Below, in pieces: positions 16,813-26,571 of a stretch of 64,000 bases of DNA. The first letter of the stretch is position 1, and each line of letters starts with the position of its first letter. A program made the position numbers and the translations under genes. A model generated the notes under the pieces. That model searched no databases and was not told the origin of the DNA. It saw nothing but the letters and a program-made list of their open reading frames with translations. Source of the stretch: Microbacteriaceae bacterium VKM Ac-2855 (GTDB lineage Bacteria; Actinomycetota; Actinomycetes; Actinomycetales; Microbacteriaceae); NCBI GenBank assembly GCA_013204985.1, contig JABMLG010000002.1:682001-746000 (forward strand), written 5' to 3'.

Positions 16813-19424
16813 GAGCGCGTTCCTTTCGTGTCGTTGAGGATCGCTGTCATGGCGGCCGAGATCGCATCCCACGAGAACATGGTCCGCGCCGTGTGGGAGG
16901 CGGCCGCCGAAATCGCCGGGTAACCGTCCGAGGCGCAGAGCCGAATGATCGCCTCGGCGACCTCCGCCGTGTCGGCATCGGACGCGACGAGCGCGCCGTC
17001 GACGCCGGGCGTGATGATCTCGGGGATGCCGCCCCGCGCGGATGCGACGGCCGGGGTGCCGACGGACATCGCGTCGACGAGCACCATGCCGAAGGGCTCG
17101 TCCCACTGGCAGGGGTAGACGAAGACGTGGGCCTTCGACATCGCCTCGAGAAGCACCGGCGGCGAGACGAAACCCGGCAGGCTGATCACGTCGCGACCGA
17201 ACCGCGCGTTGATCCGGTCGGCCTCCGATCGGAGCTGCTCCACGTAAGGCGAGGTGCCCGCCGATTGGCCTGTCGCTTTTCCGCCGTAGATGGCCAACGT
17301 CGTCGGTACGCTCTCGCAGGCGATCTCCGTCGCCAGGATCGCTTCGAGCACACCCTTCTCGGGGATCAGACGGCCGGCGAAGACGGCCGAGATGCTTCCG
17401 TCCACCGCGCGGGGAGCCGTTGCACGGGCCTCGACCGTGCTGCCGTTGTAGAGCACGGACGAGACGTCCGCGATCGGGAAGACCGCGCACGCGGTGTCGA
17501 GGAGGAATCGGCTGCAGAAAGCCCACTCGTCGATCGCCGCGATCACGTCGTCCGCGGTGATGCGGCCCTTGTGCTGGGCGAGATAACTGTTGACGCCCGA
17601 GACGGCGTCGTTGTGCATGTGCACGAGGATGCGGCCGGTGTACCCGCCTCGGCGCAGCTGCACGGCATAGCCCGGTCGGTTGTGGATGTGCACGACGTCG
17701 GCCGATGCGAGTGCGGGTCGGCACCACCAGACCCAGAACCGACCGGAGAGGCTGACGGCTCGCAGCAGTCCGTTCGGGTTCTTCCGCACGGCTTTGCCGA
17801 CGATCCGCGTCAGGACGCGCAGTAGGCGGTCGCCGACGCGGTACCCGTGCAGGGGCGCCACGGCGAGCCCTTCGGCATAGCTCTCGGAGCTGATGGGGCT
17901 GTAGATGCGGTACGGGATCCCGTCGACGCGCGAATACGCCTGCTTCACCCACGTCGCGACGGCGCCGCCGGTGCCGTCGAATCGTTCCTCGACCGGCAGC
18001 AGGACGGCGATTCGGGGAGCGCTGCTGCGGGTCAGCTTGGCGCGAATGGCGTCCATGAACATCCGCACCGTTTCGTCCTTGGAGACGAGCAGGGTGAAGA
18101 CGAGCGCCGCCAGAGCGCCGAGGATCTGGACCGGGAAGCGCACCAGTTGGGGAGCATCCGCGAGCGCGAGTCCCAACGCTCCGACGACGACCGCGAGCGG
18201 GATCGACACGAGGAACGGCGTCGCCGTCGAGCGGACGTACTCGCCGATCGGCGTCCGTGTGACGATGGTGAGGCAGAGATACCCGATCACGTAGCTGATC
18301 AGCCCGATGATGACCATCGACCAGGCGGCACCGAGGATTCCCCAGGTAGCCGTCAGCGCGATCACGAGGGGGATGTTCACCGCCGTGCGCGCGATGTTGA
18401 AGTACAGGCCGACTTTCACGTTGTCCGTCGCCTGCAGCAGCGACCCCATCGGGTTGCCGAGCGCGCGCAGCATTCCGGCGACCGCGAGCAGGGTGAGGAC
18501 GGGGCCGAAACCGCTCCATTGGGAGCCGAAGGCGATGGTCATGACGTCCTCGGCGGTGAACGCCACCCCCACCAGCAGCGGCACGCTCGCGAGCCCGCAC
18601 AGCGTGATCATCCGCAGATAGTTCTGCCTGAGCTTGCGGGAATCGCCTTGGATCAGAGTGAAGTAGGGGAAGAGGACTCGGGTGATGATCGGGTTGATGC
18701 GGCCGGGGATGCTCACGCCGACGTTGAACGCGAGGTTGTACCCACCCAGCGCCGCCGTGCTGACGAAACGGCCGGTCGAGATGGAGCTCAGGGTGTTGCC
18801 GATGTAGTTGAGGATTCCGTCGAGCGACTGGAACACGCCGAAGCTCAGGAAGCGCTTCGTCTCGCTCAGTCTCATCCGCCACCGCAGCGTGAAGTAGCGC
18901 CTGCCCGCTGCGACGAACACGATGGTGCGGCCCAGGGCGGCCACGACGACGGCGATGGCGGCGGAGTAGGCTCCGAAGCCGGCGAGGGCGAGGGCGACGG
19001 CGACGCCGACGGAGGCCACCGCGAAGACGACGTCGGCGATTCCGAGCGGCTTGAACAGCAGCCGCTTCTCGAGCATGGCCCGACTCGCCTGCCCCCACGA
19101 GGTGAAGAGGAAGGCGGACGCTCCGATCGAGATCAGGAGTCCGGCGTCGGGAGCGCCCAGCATCGCGGCGATGACCGGGCTGAGTGCGATGACGACCGCG
19201 AAGATGACGACGGAGAAGCCGAAATTCAGCCAGTGCACCGAAGCGAGAGCGAACGAACTGACGCGGCTGCGTTGGATGAGCGCGTTCGTCAGACCCAGAC
19301 CGATGAAGATGTCCAGGAACGAGTTCAGCAGGGTCACGATCGCGACGAGACCCATGTCGTGCTTGTCGAGGATCCGCGCCAGGATGAGGATCTGAAGGAT
19401 CTGGGCAAGCGTTCCGGAAACCAC
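16809..19424 (-). CDS. Flippase-glycosyltransferase fusion (Wzx/MOP + GT4)
   Basis: One uninterrupted frame of 871 codons encodes two proteins that are normally separate. Residues 1 to about 470 form a Wzx-like MOP-superfamily lipid-linked oligosaccharide flippase with about 12-13 hydrophobic helices. Residues about 480-871 form a GT4 glycosyltransferase, starting 'RIAVLLPVEERFDGTGGAVATWVKQ' and ending with 'LPGFVSPPVLLEAMSKAHVFVYPCQWDEPFGMVLVDAMSVGTPAVAS'. No stop codon lies between them. The first ordinary start is the GTG at 19424, but conserved flippase sequence ('LAATKWTTLS') lies upstream of it in frame. The next candidate is an ATC at 19475 with AGGAAACGAG before it, so the true start may be non-standard. 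The gene is coupled to the glycosyltransferase downstream. Confidence 0.85.
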   Translation of the reverse strand: MVSGTLAQILQILILARILDKHDMGLVAIVTLLNSFLDIFIGLGLTNALIQRSRVSSFALASVHWLNFGFSVVIFAVVIALSPVIAAMLGAPDAGLLISIGASAFLFTSWGQASRAMLEKRLLFKPLGIADVVFAVASVGVAVALALAGFGAYSAAIAVVVAALGRTIVFVAAGRRYFTLRWRMRLSETKRFLSFGVFQSLDGILNYIGNTLSSISTGRFVSTAALGGYNLAFNVGVSIPGRINPIITRVLFPYFTLIQGDSRKLRQNYLRMITLCGLASVPLLVGVAFTAEDVMTIAFGSQWSGFGPVLTLLAVAGMLRALGNPMGSLLQATDNVKVGLYFNIARTAVNIPLVIALTATWGILGAAWSMVIIGLISYVIGYLCLTIVTRTPIGEYVRSTATPFLVSIPLAVVVGALGLALADAPQLVRFPVQILGALAALVFTLLVSKDETVRMFMDAIRAKLTRSSAPRIAVLLPVEERFDGTGGAVATWVKQAYSRVDGIPYRIYSPISSESYAEGLAVAPLHGYRVGDRLLRVLTRIVGKAVRKNPNGLLRAVSLSGRFWVWWCRPALASADVVHIHNRPGYAVQLRRGGYTGRILVHMHNDAVSGVNSYLAQHKGRITADDVIAAIDEWAFCSRFLLDTACAVFPIADVSSVLYNGSTVEARATAPRAVDGSISAVFAGRLIPEKGVLEAILATEIACESVPTTLAIYGGKATGQSAGTSPYVEQLRSEADRINARFGRDVISLPGFVSPPVLLEAMSKAHVFVYPCQWDEPFGMVLVDAMSVGTPAVASARGGIPEIITPGVDGALVASDADTAEVAEAIIRLCASDGYPAISAAASHTARTMFSWDAISAAMTAILNDTKGTRS

Positions 19425-19581
19425 GGAGAGCGTGGTCCATTTGGTGGCCGCGAGGGCGCGTCGCTCGTGACTGATGTCGTGCTCGTTTCCTGGGAGGGCG
19501 GCCGATCGGCCGGGCGTCCGGATTCGACAGTAGTCGCGCGTGCCGTCCCTGGTGCGCTCGTCGAGTGGACGACCAAGCTCG

Positions 19582-19587
19582 TATAAT
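19582..19587 (+). promoter_or_regulatory. Candidate -10 element (TATAAT) upstream of the polymerase gene
   Basis: A perfect TATAAT stands out in G+C-rich DNA, 101 bases before the start of the Wzy-like gene and inside the divergent region facing the flippase gene. No good -35 was found at standard spacing (CGTCGA at 19559-19564), so it may depend on an activator. The complement (ATTATA) could serve the leftward gene instead. Confidence 0.4.
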
Positions 19588-19688
19588 ATCGGATCCGCAG
19601 GGTCGGGGGTATTGCACGCTCATCGGCGCGATCGCGGTACCGGCTGTCTTCCGCCGGCGGTGCCGACCGGAACAGAAGGCGACGACAC

Positions 19689-21137
19689 ATGACCACCTCG
19701 ACGAGCACACCGAGATCCAGGGCGGGAGTCGGCGCGGGACACAGGGCCGCGACCACCATCACACGCTCGCGCGTCACGGGACGACCCGTCCCGGCCGATG
19801 TGCTCGAACCGGGTCCGTCCAGCCGTCGACGGAAGTGGCAGCTCTTCTCGATCACCATCGCCGCGTTCCTCTGGGCATCGGGCCCGACGGTCGTCAACCT
19901 CGTCGTCGGTGGCCGGTTGCCGGCGAACGCCACGTCGACGGGCCGCGTGGCCACGACCGGGCTCGGCACCGCGTCGGAACTGCCCTTCGTCGGCCTCTTC
20001 GCCGTCGTTGCGCTGGCGATCTTCGTCGCGAACATCACCGATAGGCGCTCGAAGCTGCCGAGCTTCCTCCCGATCACCCTCTTCGTCGCGTTCTTCCTGA
20101 CGATCACATTCGACGACTTCGTCAACTCCGCCGGATCCGACATCCGATTCGCGCCCGTCATCGTGGTCGCGATGGTGCCGGTGATCTGGTCGATCCGTCT
20201 CCGTTTCGAAGACCTCCAGGTTCTGGGGTACGTCGGCGTACTCGTCTGTCTGAGCAGCCTCCTCCTCATCCCGCTCGGTCAGGGCTGGATGCTCGCCGAC
20301 GACGTCGCCCTCAGCGAGAAGGCGTTCATCGGCTCCCGCGTGCTCGGCGGACTCTTCGCGCAGAGCAACATCCTGGGCATGGCGATCGCGGCGCTGCTTC
20401 CCTTCTGTTTCCTGATGAAGCATCGTTCTGCGGTTGTGCTGTCGTTCCTCCTGCTGATCTACACCGCTGTGCTGTCGGCCAGCCGGACCTCCTTGGTCGC
20501 GATCGGGATCAGCTCGGTGGTCATGTTCGTCGCTCTGATGTTCCGATCTCGGGGTGCCCTGAAGTGGGTGCTCTCGCTCTCGTTGATCGCGATCTCGGTC
20601 GGCGTCATCGCAGTGCCACTCACCACGACCGACCCTGCCGCCTACACCAACCGGGGTCGCATCTGGCAGCTCGCGATCGACCAGTGGGGGGACTTCACCA
20701 CCGCCGTCTTCGGCGACGGCCTCAGTTCCTTCGGGATCGGCAGCGACATCGCTCTCGGGATCGGGGCTCCCTCTTATCACGGTCATAATCAGTTCGTGTC
20801 GCTTCTGACCATGTCGGGCGCGATCTGCGTCATCGCCTTCGTGCTGGTGATCGGATTCGCTCTGCGCGGCAGCTTCTCGACCACCGTCACGCGCCACGTT
20901 CGGGTGGTCGGCTACTTCCTCCTCATGATCATCGCTGTCGGCATCGCCGAAACGCCCCTGCGCACCGACACCGTCGACGCCCTGCCGTGGGCCACTTGGT
21001 TGCCTCTGATCGCGATCATCTGCGCCGGGACCAATGTCGTCGAGGTCGCTGCTCCGGAGATCGTCGAGCCGATGCCCACGATCGACAAGCGCATCGAGCG
21101 TGACCGCTCGCGGATGGGTGTCGCCACCCGTCGCTGA
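19689..21137 (+). CDS. Polysaccharide polymerase / O-antigen ligase-like membrane protein
   Basis: This 482-residue membrane protein has about ten to twelve hydrophobic helices and a long periplasmic-type loop between about residues 310 and 370. In the loop, 'YTNRGRIWQLAIDQWGDFTTAVFGDGLSSFG' and 'YHGHNQFVSLLTMSG' match the Wzy/WaaL (PF04932-like) signature, including the R-G-R-x-x-W and H-N-Q motifs. It probably polymerises or ligates the lipid-linked repeat units exported by the neighbouring flippase. The first 55 residues are polar and disordered. It is transcribed alone and followed by a strong palindrome. Confidence 0.85.
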   Translation: MTTSTSTPRSRAGVGAGHRAATTITRSRVTGRPVPADVLEPGPSSRRRKWQLFSITIAAFLWASGPTVVNLVVGGRLPANATSTGRVATTGLGTASELPFVGLFAVVALAIFVANITDRRSKLPSFLPITLFVAFFLTITFDDFVNSAGSDIRFAPVIVVAMVPVIWSIRLRFEDLQVLGYVGVLVCLSSLLLIPLGQGWMLADDVALSEKAFIGSRVLGGLFAQSNILGMAIAALLPFCFLMKHRSAVVLSFLLLIYTAVLSASRTSLVAIGISSVVMFVALMFRSRGALKWVLSLSLIAISVGVIAVPLTTTDPAAYTNRGRIWQLAIDQWGDFTTAVFGDGLSSFGIGSDIALGIGAPSYHGHNQFVSLLTMSGAICVIAFVLVIGFALRGSFSTTVTRHVRVVGYFLLMIIAVGIAETPLRTDTVDALPWATWLPLIAIICAGTNVVEVAAPEIVEPMPTIDKRIERDRSRMGVATRR

Positions 21138-21160
21138 CGGCGAAGTGGCACTTTCGACGA

Positions 21161-21200
21161 ACACGGGAGCCCGGTCACCATGGTGACCGGGCTCCCGTGT
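21161..21200. terminator. Perfect 40-bp palindrome, bidirectional terminator
   Basis: Two 20-base arms (21161-21180 and 21181-21200) are exact reverse complements with no spacer (…GGTCACCA|TGGTGACC…). It lies 23 bases after the stop of the rightward polymerase gene and 28 bases from the stop of the leftward glycosyltransferase gene, so it can end both transcripts. Confidence 0.8.
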
Positions 21201-21228
21201 TCTATGTCGTTCCGCGACGCGGAACGCC

Positions 21229-22077
21229 TCAGTCGGAGTCGTGGATCCGCTCGAGGTCGGCCGCCGTGTAGGTCTTGTGCAACTGCGCGTCGTTCCCGCC
21301 GGAGTCGATATTGCTCGTCATCAGCGCGGACTGCTGCGCGCTCGGAACGCCGGGGAGATCGATCGCCTCAGCACTGACCTGGCGGGGCGGCATCCCCGCG
21401 CGGAGCGCACTCCGGTGCAGCCACAGGTCGTCGCCGTTCGGGCAGCTCTGCATGAACTCGGTGCCGTAGTTGCGGGATTCCTCGACGACCTCGATCGGAT
21501 AGAACACGCCGGAAACCCCGGTCATGAACGCCCGGTACGATGCATCGGCGGTGGTGCGGATGGGCCAGGTGTTGTAAGGCAGAACGTGGCCCGCCTCGTC
21601 GAACTGCATGGTCTTCGAGCGGTAACCGATGACGTTCCTCGGGTGTTTCCGAGCCACGGACCAGAGCCGGCTGAGCCAATCGCGCGGATACACGGCGTCG
21701 TCATCGGCGGTGAGCAGAGGAAGAGGGACCGTCTCGGCTGAGATGGCGTAGGGATAGTACTTCTTGTGCGAGCGGTAGTCGTCGCAGGGGATGATCTCGA
21801 GTCCTCGGCGTCGGAGTCCGCGCAGCGTCGCCGGCAGTGCTTCGGCGTAGTCCTCGTGGCTGAGCCACAGGATCAACCTCGCGGGCTTGGCATCTCCCGC
21901 GCCGATCGACTCGATAGCGACGAACACGGTACCGATGCGGTGTCCGTAGGAGGTCAGGCTGACCACGACCGGAACATCTCCGGTCACCGGCGCGCGCCGA
22001 ATGGACGCTGTTGCGCGCCAGTAGGCGATCCGGCCTCGTTTCGTGAGCGCTCTGGCGATCTTCTGAGGCGTGTTCAC
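21229..22077 (-). CDS. Glycosyltransferase (GT-A type, LPS/capsule family)
   Basis: This is a 282-residue protein from a GTG at 22077 that overlaps the preceding stop (GTGA). It has the N-terminal signature 'VPVVVSLTSYGHRIGTVFVAIESI...KPARLILWLS', known from capsule and LPS glycosyltransferases, and a D-x-D-type metal site in 'LLTADDDAVYPRDWLSRL'. A later 'CPNGDDLWLHRSAL' resembles the acceptor-side motif. It is likely cytoplasmic or membrane-associated and adds one sugar of the repeat unit. It forms a two-gene leftward unit with the next GT4 enzyme. Confidence 0.8.
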   Translation of the reverse strand: MNTPQKIARALTKRGRIAYWRATASIRRAPVTGDVPVVVSLTSYGHRIGTVFVAIESIGAGDAKPARLILWLSHEDYAEALPATLRGLRRRGLEIIPCDDYRSHKKYYPYAISAETVPLPLLTADDDAVYPRDWLSRLWSVARKHPRNVIGYRSKTMQFDEAGHVLPYNTWPIRTTADASYRAFMTGVSGVFYPIEVVEESRNYGTEFMQSCPNGDDLWLHRSALRAGMPPRQVSAEAIDLPGVPSAQQSALMTSNIDSGGNDAQLHKTYTAADLERIHDSD

Positions 22078-23282
22078 GCGGACTCCTGATGCAATTCCTG
22101 GATGGTGCGGGCGAAGGCGTCCGCGATTCGCTGCGGCCCGTAGGCGGAGATCGCTTCGCGCAGACCGGCGGAACTCGCGCTCCAGGCGTCGTCGTCCTGG
22201 ATCAGGTGCACGCACGCCTCGGCGAAACCTCGTTCGTCGTCCGCGACGGCCAGCGACGCGTCGAGCGCGTCGAGCCCGCGCGCTCCGATCGAGGTCGTCA
22301 CGATCGGGACGCCGAGTTGAGCAGGCGGGCCCATCTTCATGTTGATACCGCTGCCCGAGAACACCGGATTGATGAAGACGCGCCCGGCCGAGAGGTGCGG
22401 AGTCACATCGTCGACTTCGCCGAGGAAGTGCACGTGAGGGGAGGCTCGGAGGTACTCGGTCAGTTCGGGCGTCGCCCGACGCCCCATCACCACGAGCCGC
22501 GCGGAGGGCGTCGACTCGCGCATGATCGGGAGCACCTTCTCGATGAACCAGCGCAGGCCTTCGACGACGTACGACATGTCGAGCGACCCGGCGAAGATCA
22601 CATCGGCGCTGGAGGGCGGCGCGATCGGCGCGCCGTCGTCCGACGAGTCCATACCCAGCGACGGAGGCAGGAAGGCGTTCCGGATGCCCCGCTGGTCGTA
22701 GAAATCGCCGTCGGCCGCCGAGATCGTCAGGGCGATCGCCACCTCGGAGTAGAACCCGGGTCGGAACGCGCGAGCAGCTCGAGCGGTCTCGAGGGCGTAG
22801 TAGACCTTTTGCGGGCCGAGCCCGGCCGAATCGCGCAGCGATCGGAGGTACGCCAGCTCGTCGTTGTGGCTGCGCACGACGATCATCGCGTTGTGGCGGC
22901 GGGCCACCCGGCGCGCGAAAGGCAGAGCCCATTCGTGATGCACCAGCACGACGTCGGGGGAGTCCGCGACCGAGCTGTCGATATCGGGGAACTCACGACT
23001 CGACAACTGATAGGGGGACAGGGGGCGACGCCGCGTCGCCTTCAGCAGGGACTCACGACGAAATATCTCCACGCCGTCCGCGACTTCGAGATTGTTCTGC
23101 GTGTGTTCGTCGGAGATATCCTCCCGCTGCATCAGGGTGCACGTGACATGATGTCCCGCGGAACGCAGTGCTCGAGTCAATTCCAACGCCTCGACGCGTC
23201 CGCCGCTATTGCGCGGATAAAAGACATCGTCTGCGACGACGTGGATGCGCATCGGGCTATCGGGATTCGTGAGCTCCCCCAT
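22074..23282 (-). CDS. Glycosyltransferase, GT4 family
   Basis: This 402-residue GT-B enzyme has an N-terminal 'MRIHVVADDVFYPRNSGGRVEALELTRALRSAGHHVTC' with the glycine loop of the acceptor domain. The C-terminal domain has 'DVIFAGSLDMSYVVEGLRWFIEKVLPIM', 'VHFLGEVDDVTPHLSAGRVFINPVFSGSGINMKM' and 'GVPIVTTSIGARGLD', the pattern of the group that includes WsaF/rhamnosyl- and GT4-type transferases. The ATG at 23282 or the internal ATG at 23252 (MRIHVV) could be the start; the second fits the family better. An AT-rich palindrome lies just upstream. Confidence 0.85.
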   Translation of the reverse strand: MGELTNPDSPMRIHVVADDVFYPRNSGGRVEALELTRALRSAGHHVTCTLMQREDISDEHTQNNLEVADGVEIFRRESLLKATRRRPLSPYQLSSREFPDIDSSVADSPDVVLVHHEWALPFARRVARRHNAMIVVRSHNDELAYLRSLRDSAGLGPQKVYYALETARAARAFRPGFYSEVAIALTISAADGDFYDQRGIRNAFLPPSLGMDSSDDGAPIAPPSSADVIFAGSLDMSYVVEGLRWFIEKVLPIMRESTPSARLVVMGRRATPELTEYLRASPHVHFLGEVDDVTPHLSAGRVFINPVFSGSGINMKMGPPAQLGVPIVTTSIGARGLDALDASLAVADDERGFAEACVHLIQDDDAWSASSAGLREAISAYGPQRIADAFARTIQELHQESA

Positions 23283-23302
23283 GTGGTCCCCTCGTGGCCA
23301 GC

Positions 23303-23319
23303 ATTCTATAGTATAGAAT
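23303..23319. promoter_or_regulatory. AT-rich perfect palindrome in a divergent promoter region
   Basis: The sequence ATTCTATA-G-TATAGAAT has perfect 8-base arms around a single G. It begins 21 bases upstream of one glycosyltransferase gene (leftward) and lies 60-120 bases before another (rightward). In DNA this rich in G+C it is a strong outlier. It contains -10-like hexamers in both directions and may be a repressor operator overlapping divergent promoters. Confidence 0.45.
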
Positions 23320-23435
23320 TGGTTCGCTTCGGAATCGACCGAGTTGCGATCGCAACCTGATCAAAAAAGGATCGTACCATAAACGTCCACGTCTTATTCG
23401 TAAACTACGCGTCGGCGGACCACGTCGCGACGTCG

Positions 23436-24281
23436 GTGCGACTTCTCGCGGGCGAGCCGGTCGCATCCATTCAGGTGCTCGAGAACGGTTCCGGTGCCGA
23501 TCAGGTGGCGCAGCTGCACGCGATCGCCGCGACCGACCCTCGGATGACCGTTACGGTCAGCGAGGAGAACCTCGGCTTCGGCGGGGGAGTGAACCTGCTG
23601 GCGAACCAGCTCGTCTGCGACCCGGACGACATGATCTGGATCCTCAATCCGGACACCCGGGTCGAGCCGGGCTGCATCGCGGTCCTCCGCGATCACCTCG
23701 CGGAACATCCGCGCGTGATCGCCTCCCCGCTCATCCTCAACTTCGCCGGATCCATCTGGTACGCCGGCGGAGGTCTCTCCGTCAAGAAGGGGTTCTCCTC
23801 GCACCTGCGGTACGGCGAACCCGCAGCTGCGGCCGGCACGGAGCCGTTCTCGACGCGGTTCATGACCGGCGCCGCGATGGCGATGAAGCGATCCGTCTGG
23901 GATTCGCTCGGCGGTTTCCGCGAAGAACTCTTTCTCTACTGGGAGGACAGCGAGCTGTCGCTCCGCGCTCGCAAGGCCGGTATCGACCTGGTGGTCGTGC
24001 CGAAGGCGGTCATCAGCCACCTCGAGGGCGGCTCCAGCTCAGGCGGCGATGGTCGCAGCGCCACGTTCTACTACTACTACGCCCGGAACCGCCTCGAGGT
24101 GTGCTCGAGCTACACCTCGAAGCTCGACCTCCTCGTGGGTCGCGGTATCGTCGAGACCCTCCGCGGTATCGTGAAGCCCCTGGTCAAAGAAGATAACCAC
24201 CGTCTGACGAAGATGAGAGCGAGTCTTCGGGGGATCGTCGCCGGACTCCGCGGAGAGTCCGGCGCGTCGTTCCGACCGTGA
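23436..24281 (+). CDS. Glycosyltransferase, GT2 family (rhamnosyltransferase-like)
   Basis: The inverting GT-A enzyme shows 'NLGFGGGVNLLANQL', the metal-binding region 'MIWILNPDTRVEPG', 'FMTGAAMAMKRSVWDSLGGF' and 'ELFLYWEDSELSLRARKAG', the set seen in WbbL-type rhamnosyltransferases. From the first ordinary start (GTG 23436) it has 281 residues but lacks the first beta strand of the domain. That strand ('VHVLFVNYASADHVATSVRLL') is encoded in frame directly upstream, where an AAGGAT site precedes an ATA codon at 23379; a TGA closes the frame before that. The real protein probably begins at 23379 with about 300 residues. A role with RmlB-derived sugar is plausible but not shown. Confidence 0.85.
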   Translation: MRLLAGEPVASIQVLENGSGADQVAQLHAIAATDPRMTVTVSEENLGFGGGVNLLANQLVCDPDDMIWILNPDTRVEPGCIAVLRDHLAEHPRVIASPLILNFAGSIWYAGGGLSVKKGFSSHLRYGEPAAAAGTEPFSTRFMTGAAMAMKRSVWDSLGGFREELFLYWEDSELSLRARKAGIDLVVVPKAVISHLEGGSSSGGDGRSATFYYYYARNRLEVCSSYTSKLDLLVGRGIVETLRGIVKPLVKEDNHRLTKMRASLRGIVAGLRGESGASFRP

Positions 24282-24376
24282 GGTGAATGCGGCGCCCACG
24301 CGCGCCGCACCTGTACTCGATGAGCCGCGATTCGTGGATCCGCGATCCGATCGACCGGTCGTGGGCCGCGATCCGG

Positions 24377-25330
24377 TCAGTCGCCGGAGTGCGATTTGCG
24401 GTAGTGGCGGTACAGATCCGCGAACATGGTCGGTACACGGCGGATCCCGGCGATCAGCCTCCGACGGCGAGCCAGACGCAGATCGCTCGGATGCTCGACC
24501 GGCAGGAACAGATCGACGGAACGGAGCGCCTCGACGCTGGGGAACAGAGCGAGCTTCACGAGATGCGGCTTCTGCCGCCACGGAGCGTTGATCACATTGA
24601 TCAGGCGGATACTGCCGGAGGTCCGCGCCGTGGTGCGGATCATCCAGTCCGAGGAGGGGCGCCCGAAGTCGGTGCGGGCGTACCTGTCGGCGTCGAGTGC
24701 GCGGAAGAACGGTGCCAGCGCGGGCAGGCAGCCCATCGCTTCTGCGCACGCGTACATCGCCGGTACCTGCACGCGGTCGATCGCATCGATCAGGAAGCTC
24801 AGTTCGCGCTGGTTGCGCGGCTCCCACGGCGTTCGTAAACCGTGCAGCGCGATCACGATCGCGTGCGCGATCGCGTCGAGCGTGGTGACCTGCACGTGGG
24901 CCAACGGCAATTCGATGGTGTGCTGCATGAGCACGTCGAACACGGCGTCCGGCTCACCGTCACAGCCGGGGAAAGTGAAGTGGACATCGATATCACAACC
25001 CCAACTGGCGTGATAGAACGTCAGCGAATGAACCGGGAAGATGTCGTCGATTCGATCGAGAGGGCGTTCTCTCCAGCCCAGATGCTCGAGTCGGGCCGTG
25101 AGAACCCGAAGATCTCGAGGCCGAATCCATACATCGACATCTGTCGAAATACGATCCGGTCGTAAACCGAGAGCGACGGCGGAGGGGCCTTTCACGAATA
25201 CGGCTTCGATTCCGAGATCATCTGCGACTCTCTGCACAAGAGTGTGCGCGAGCGCCGTACCTTCCGACAAGAGAACGGAAGCTCTCGGAAGTTCGTGGTG
25301 CATGGTGTCAGTGCTCATATACGACGTCAT
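24377..25330 (-). CDS. Nucleotidyltransferase-family protein (PF14907-like)
   Basis: This 317-residue protein has the motif 'AVFVKGPSAVALGLRPDRISTDVDVWI' and 'DIDVHFTFPG'. This is the G-x-x...D-x-D pattern of the PF14907 uncharacterised nucleotidyltransferases, with Asp pairs able to bind metal. Such proteins are found beside PqqD-like proteins and kinase-like proteins in exopolysaccharide clusters and in some RiPP clusters; their substrate is unknown. A PqqD-like protein is present at 14.1-14.5 kb. The start at 25330 gives MTSYMSTDTMHHEL; the ATG at 25318 is also possible. Confidence 0.75.
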   Translation of the reverse strand: MTSYMSTDTMHHELPRASVLLSEGTALAHTLVQRVADDLGIEAVFVKGPSAVALGLRPDRISTDVDVWIRPRDLRVLTARLEHLGWRERPLDRIDDIFPVHSLTFYHASWGCDIDVHFTFPGCDGEPDAVFDVLMQHTIELPLAHVQVTTLDAIAHAIVIALHGLRTPWEPRNQRELSFLIDAIDRVQVPAMYACAEAMGCLPALAPFFRALDADRYARTDFGRPSSDWMIRTTARTSGSIRLINVINAPWRQKPHLVKLALFPSVEALRSVDLFLPVEHPSDLRLARRRRLIAGIRRVPTMFADLYRHYRKSHSGD

Positions 25331-25433
25331 TGCTCATAAGAACCCGTGGTCCATCTTCGGCCGCGAACTGCCCGACCTCTCCACGGGCATTGTAAAGGAA
25401 GTGGACCGTCGTCCGTCAGGAGCGCAAGCCCGA

Positions 25434-26558
<1,125 letters not shown>

Positions 26559-26571
26559 TCATTGCCCCGTT

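Noticed and set aside
15700-19710. Very long leftward frame covering the flippase fusion and a glycosyltransferase
   Set aside because: Only its last third codes for a protein (the GT at 15700-16812); the rest is an Arg-rich out-of-frame reading of the flippase-GT gene.
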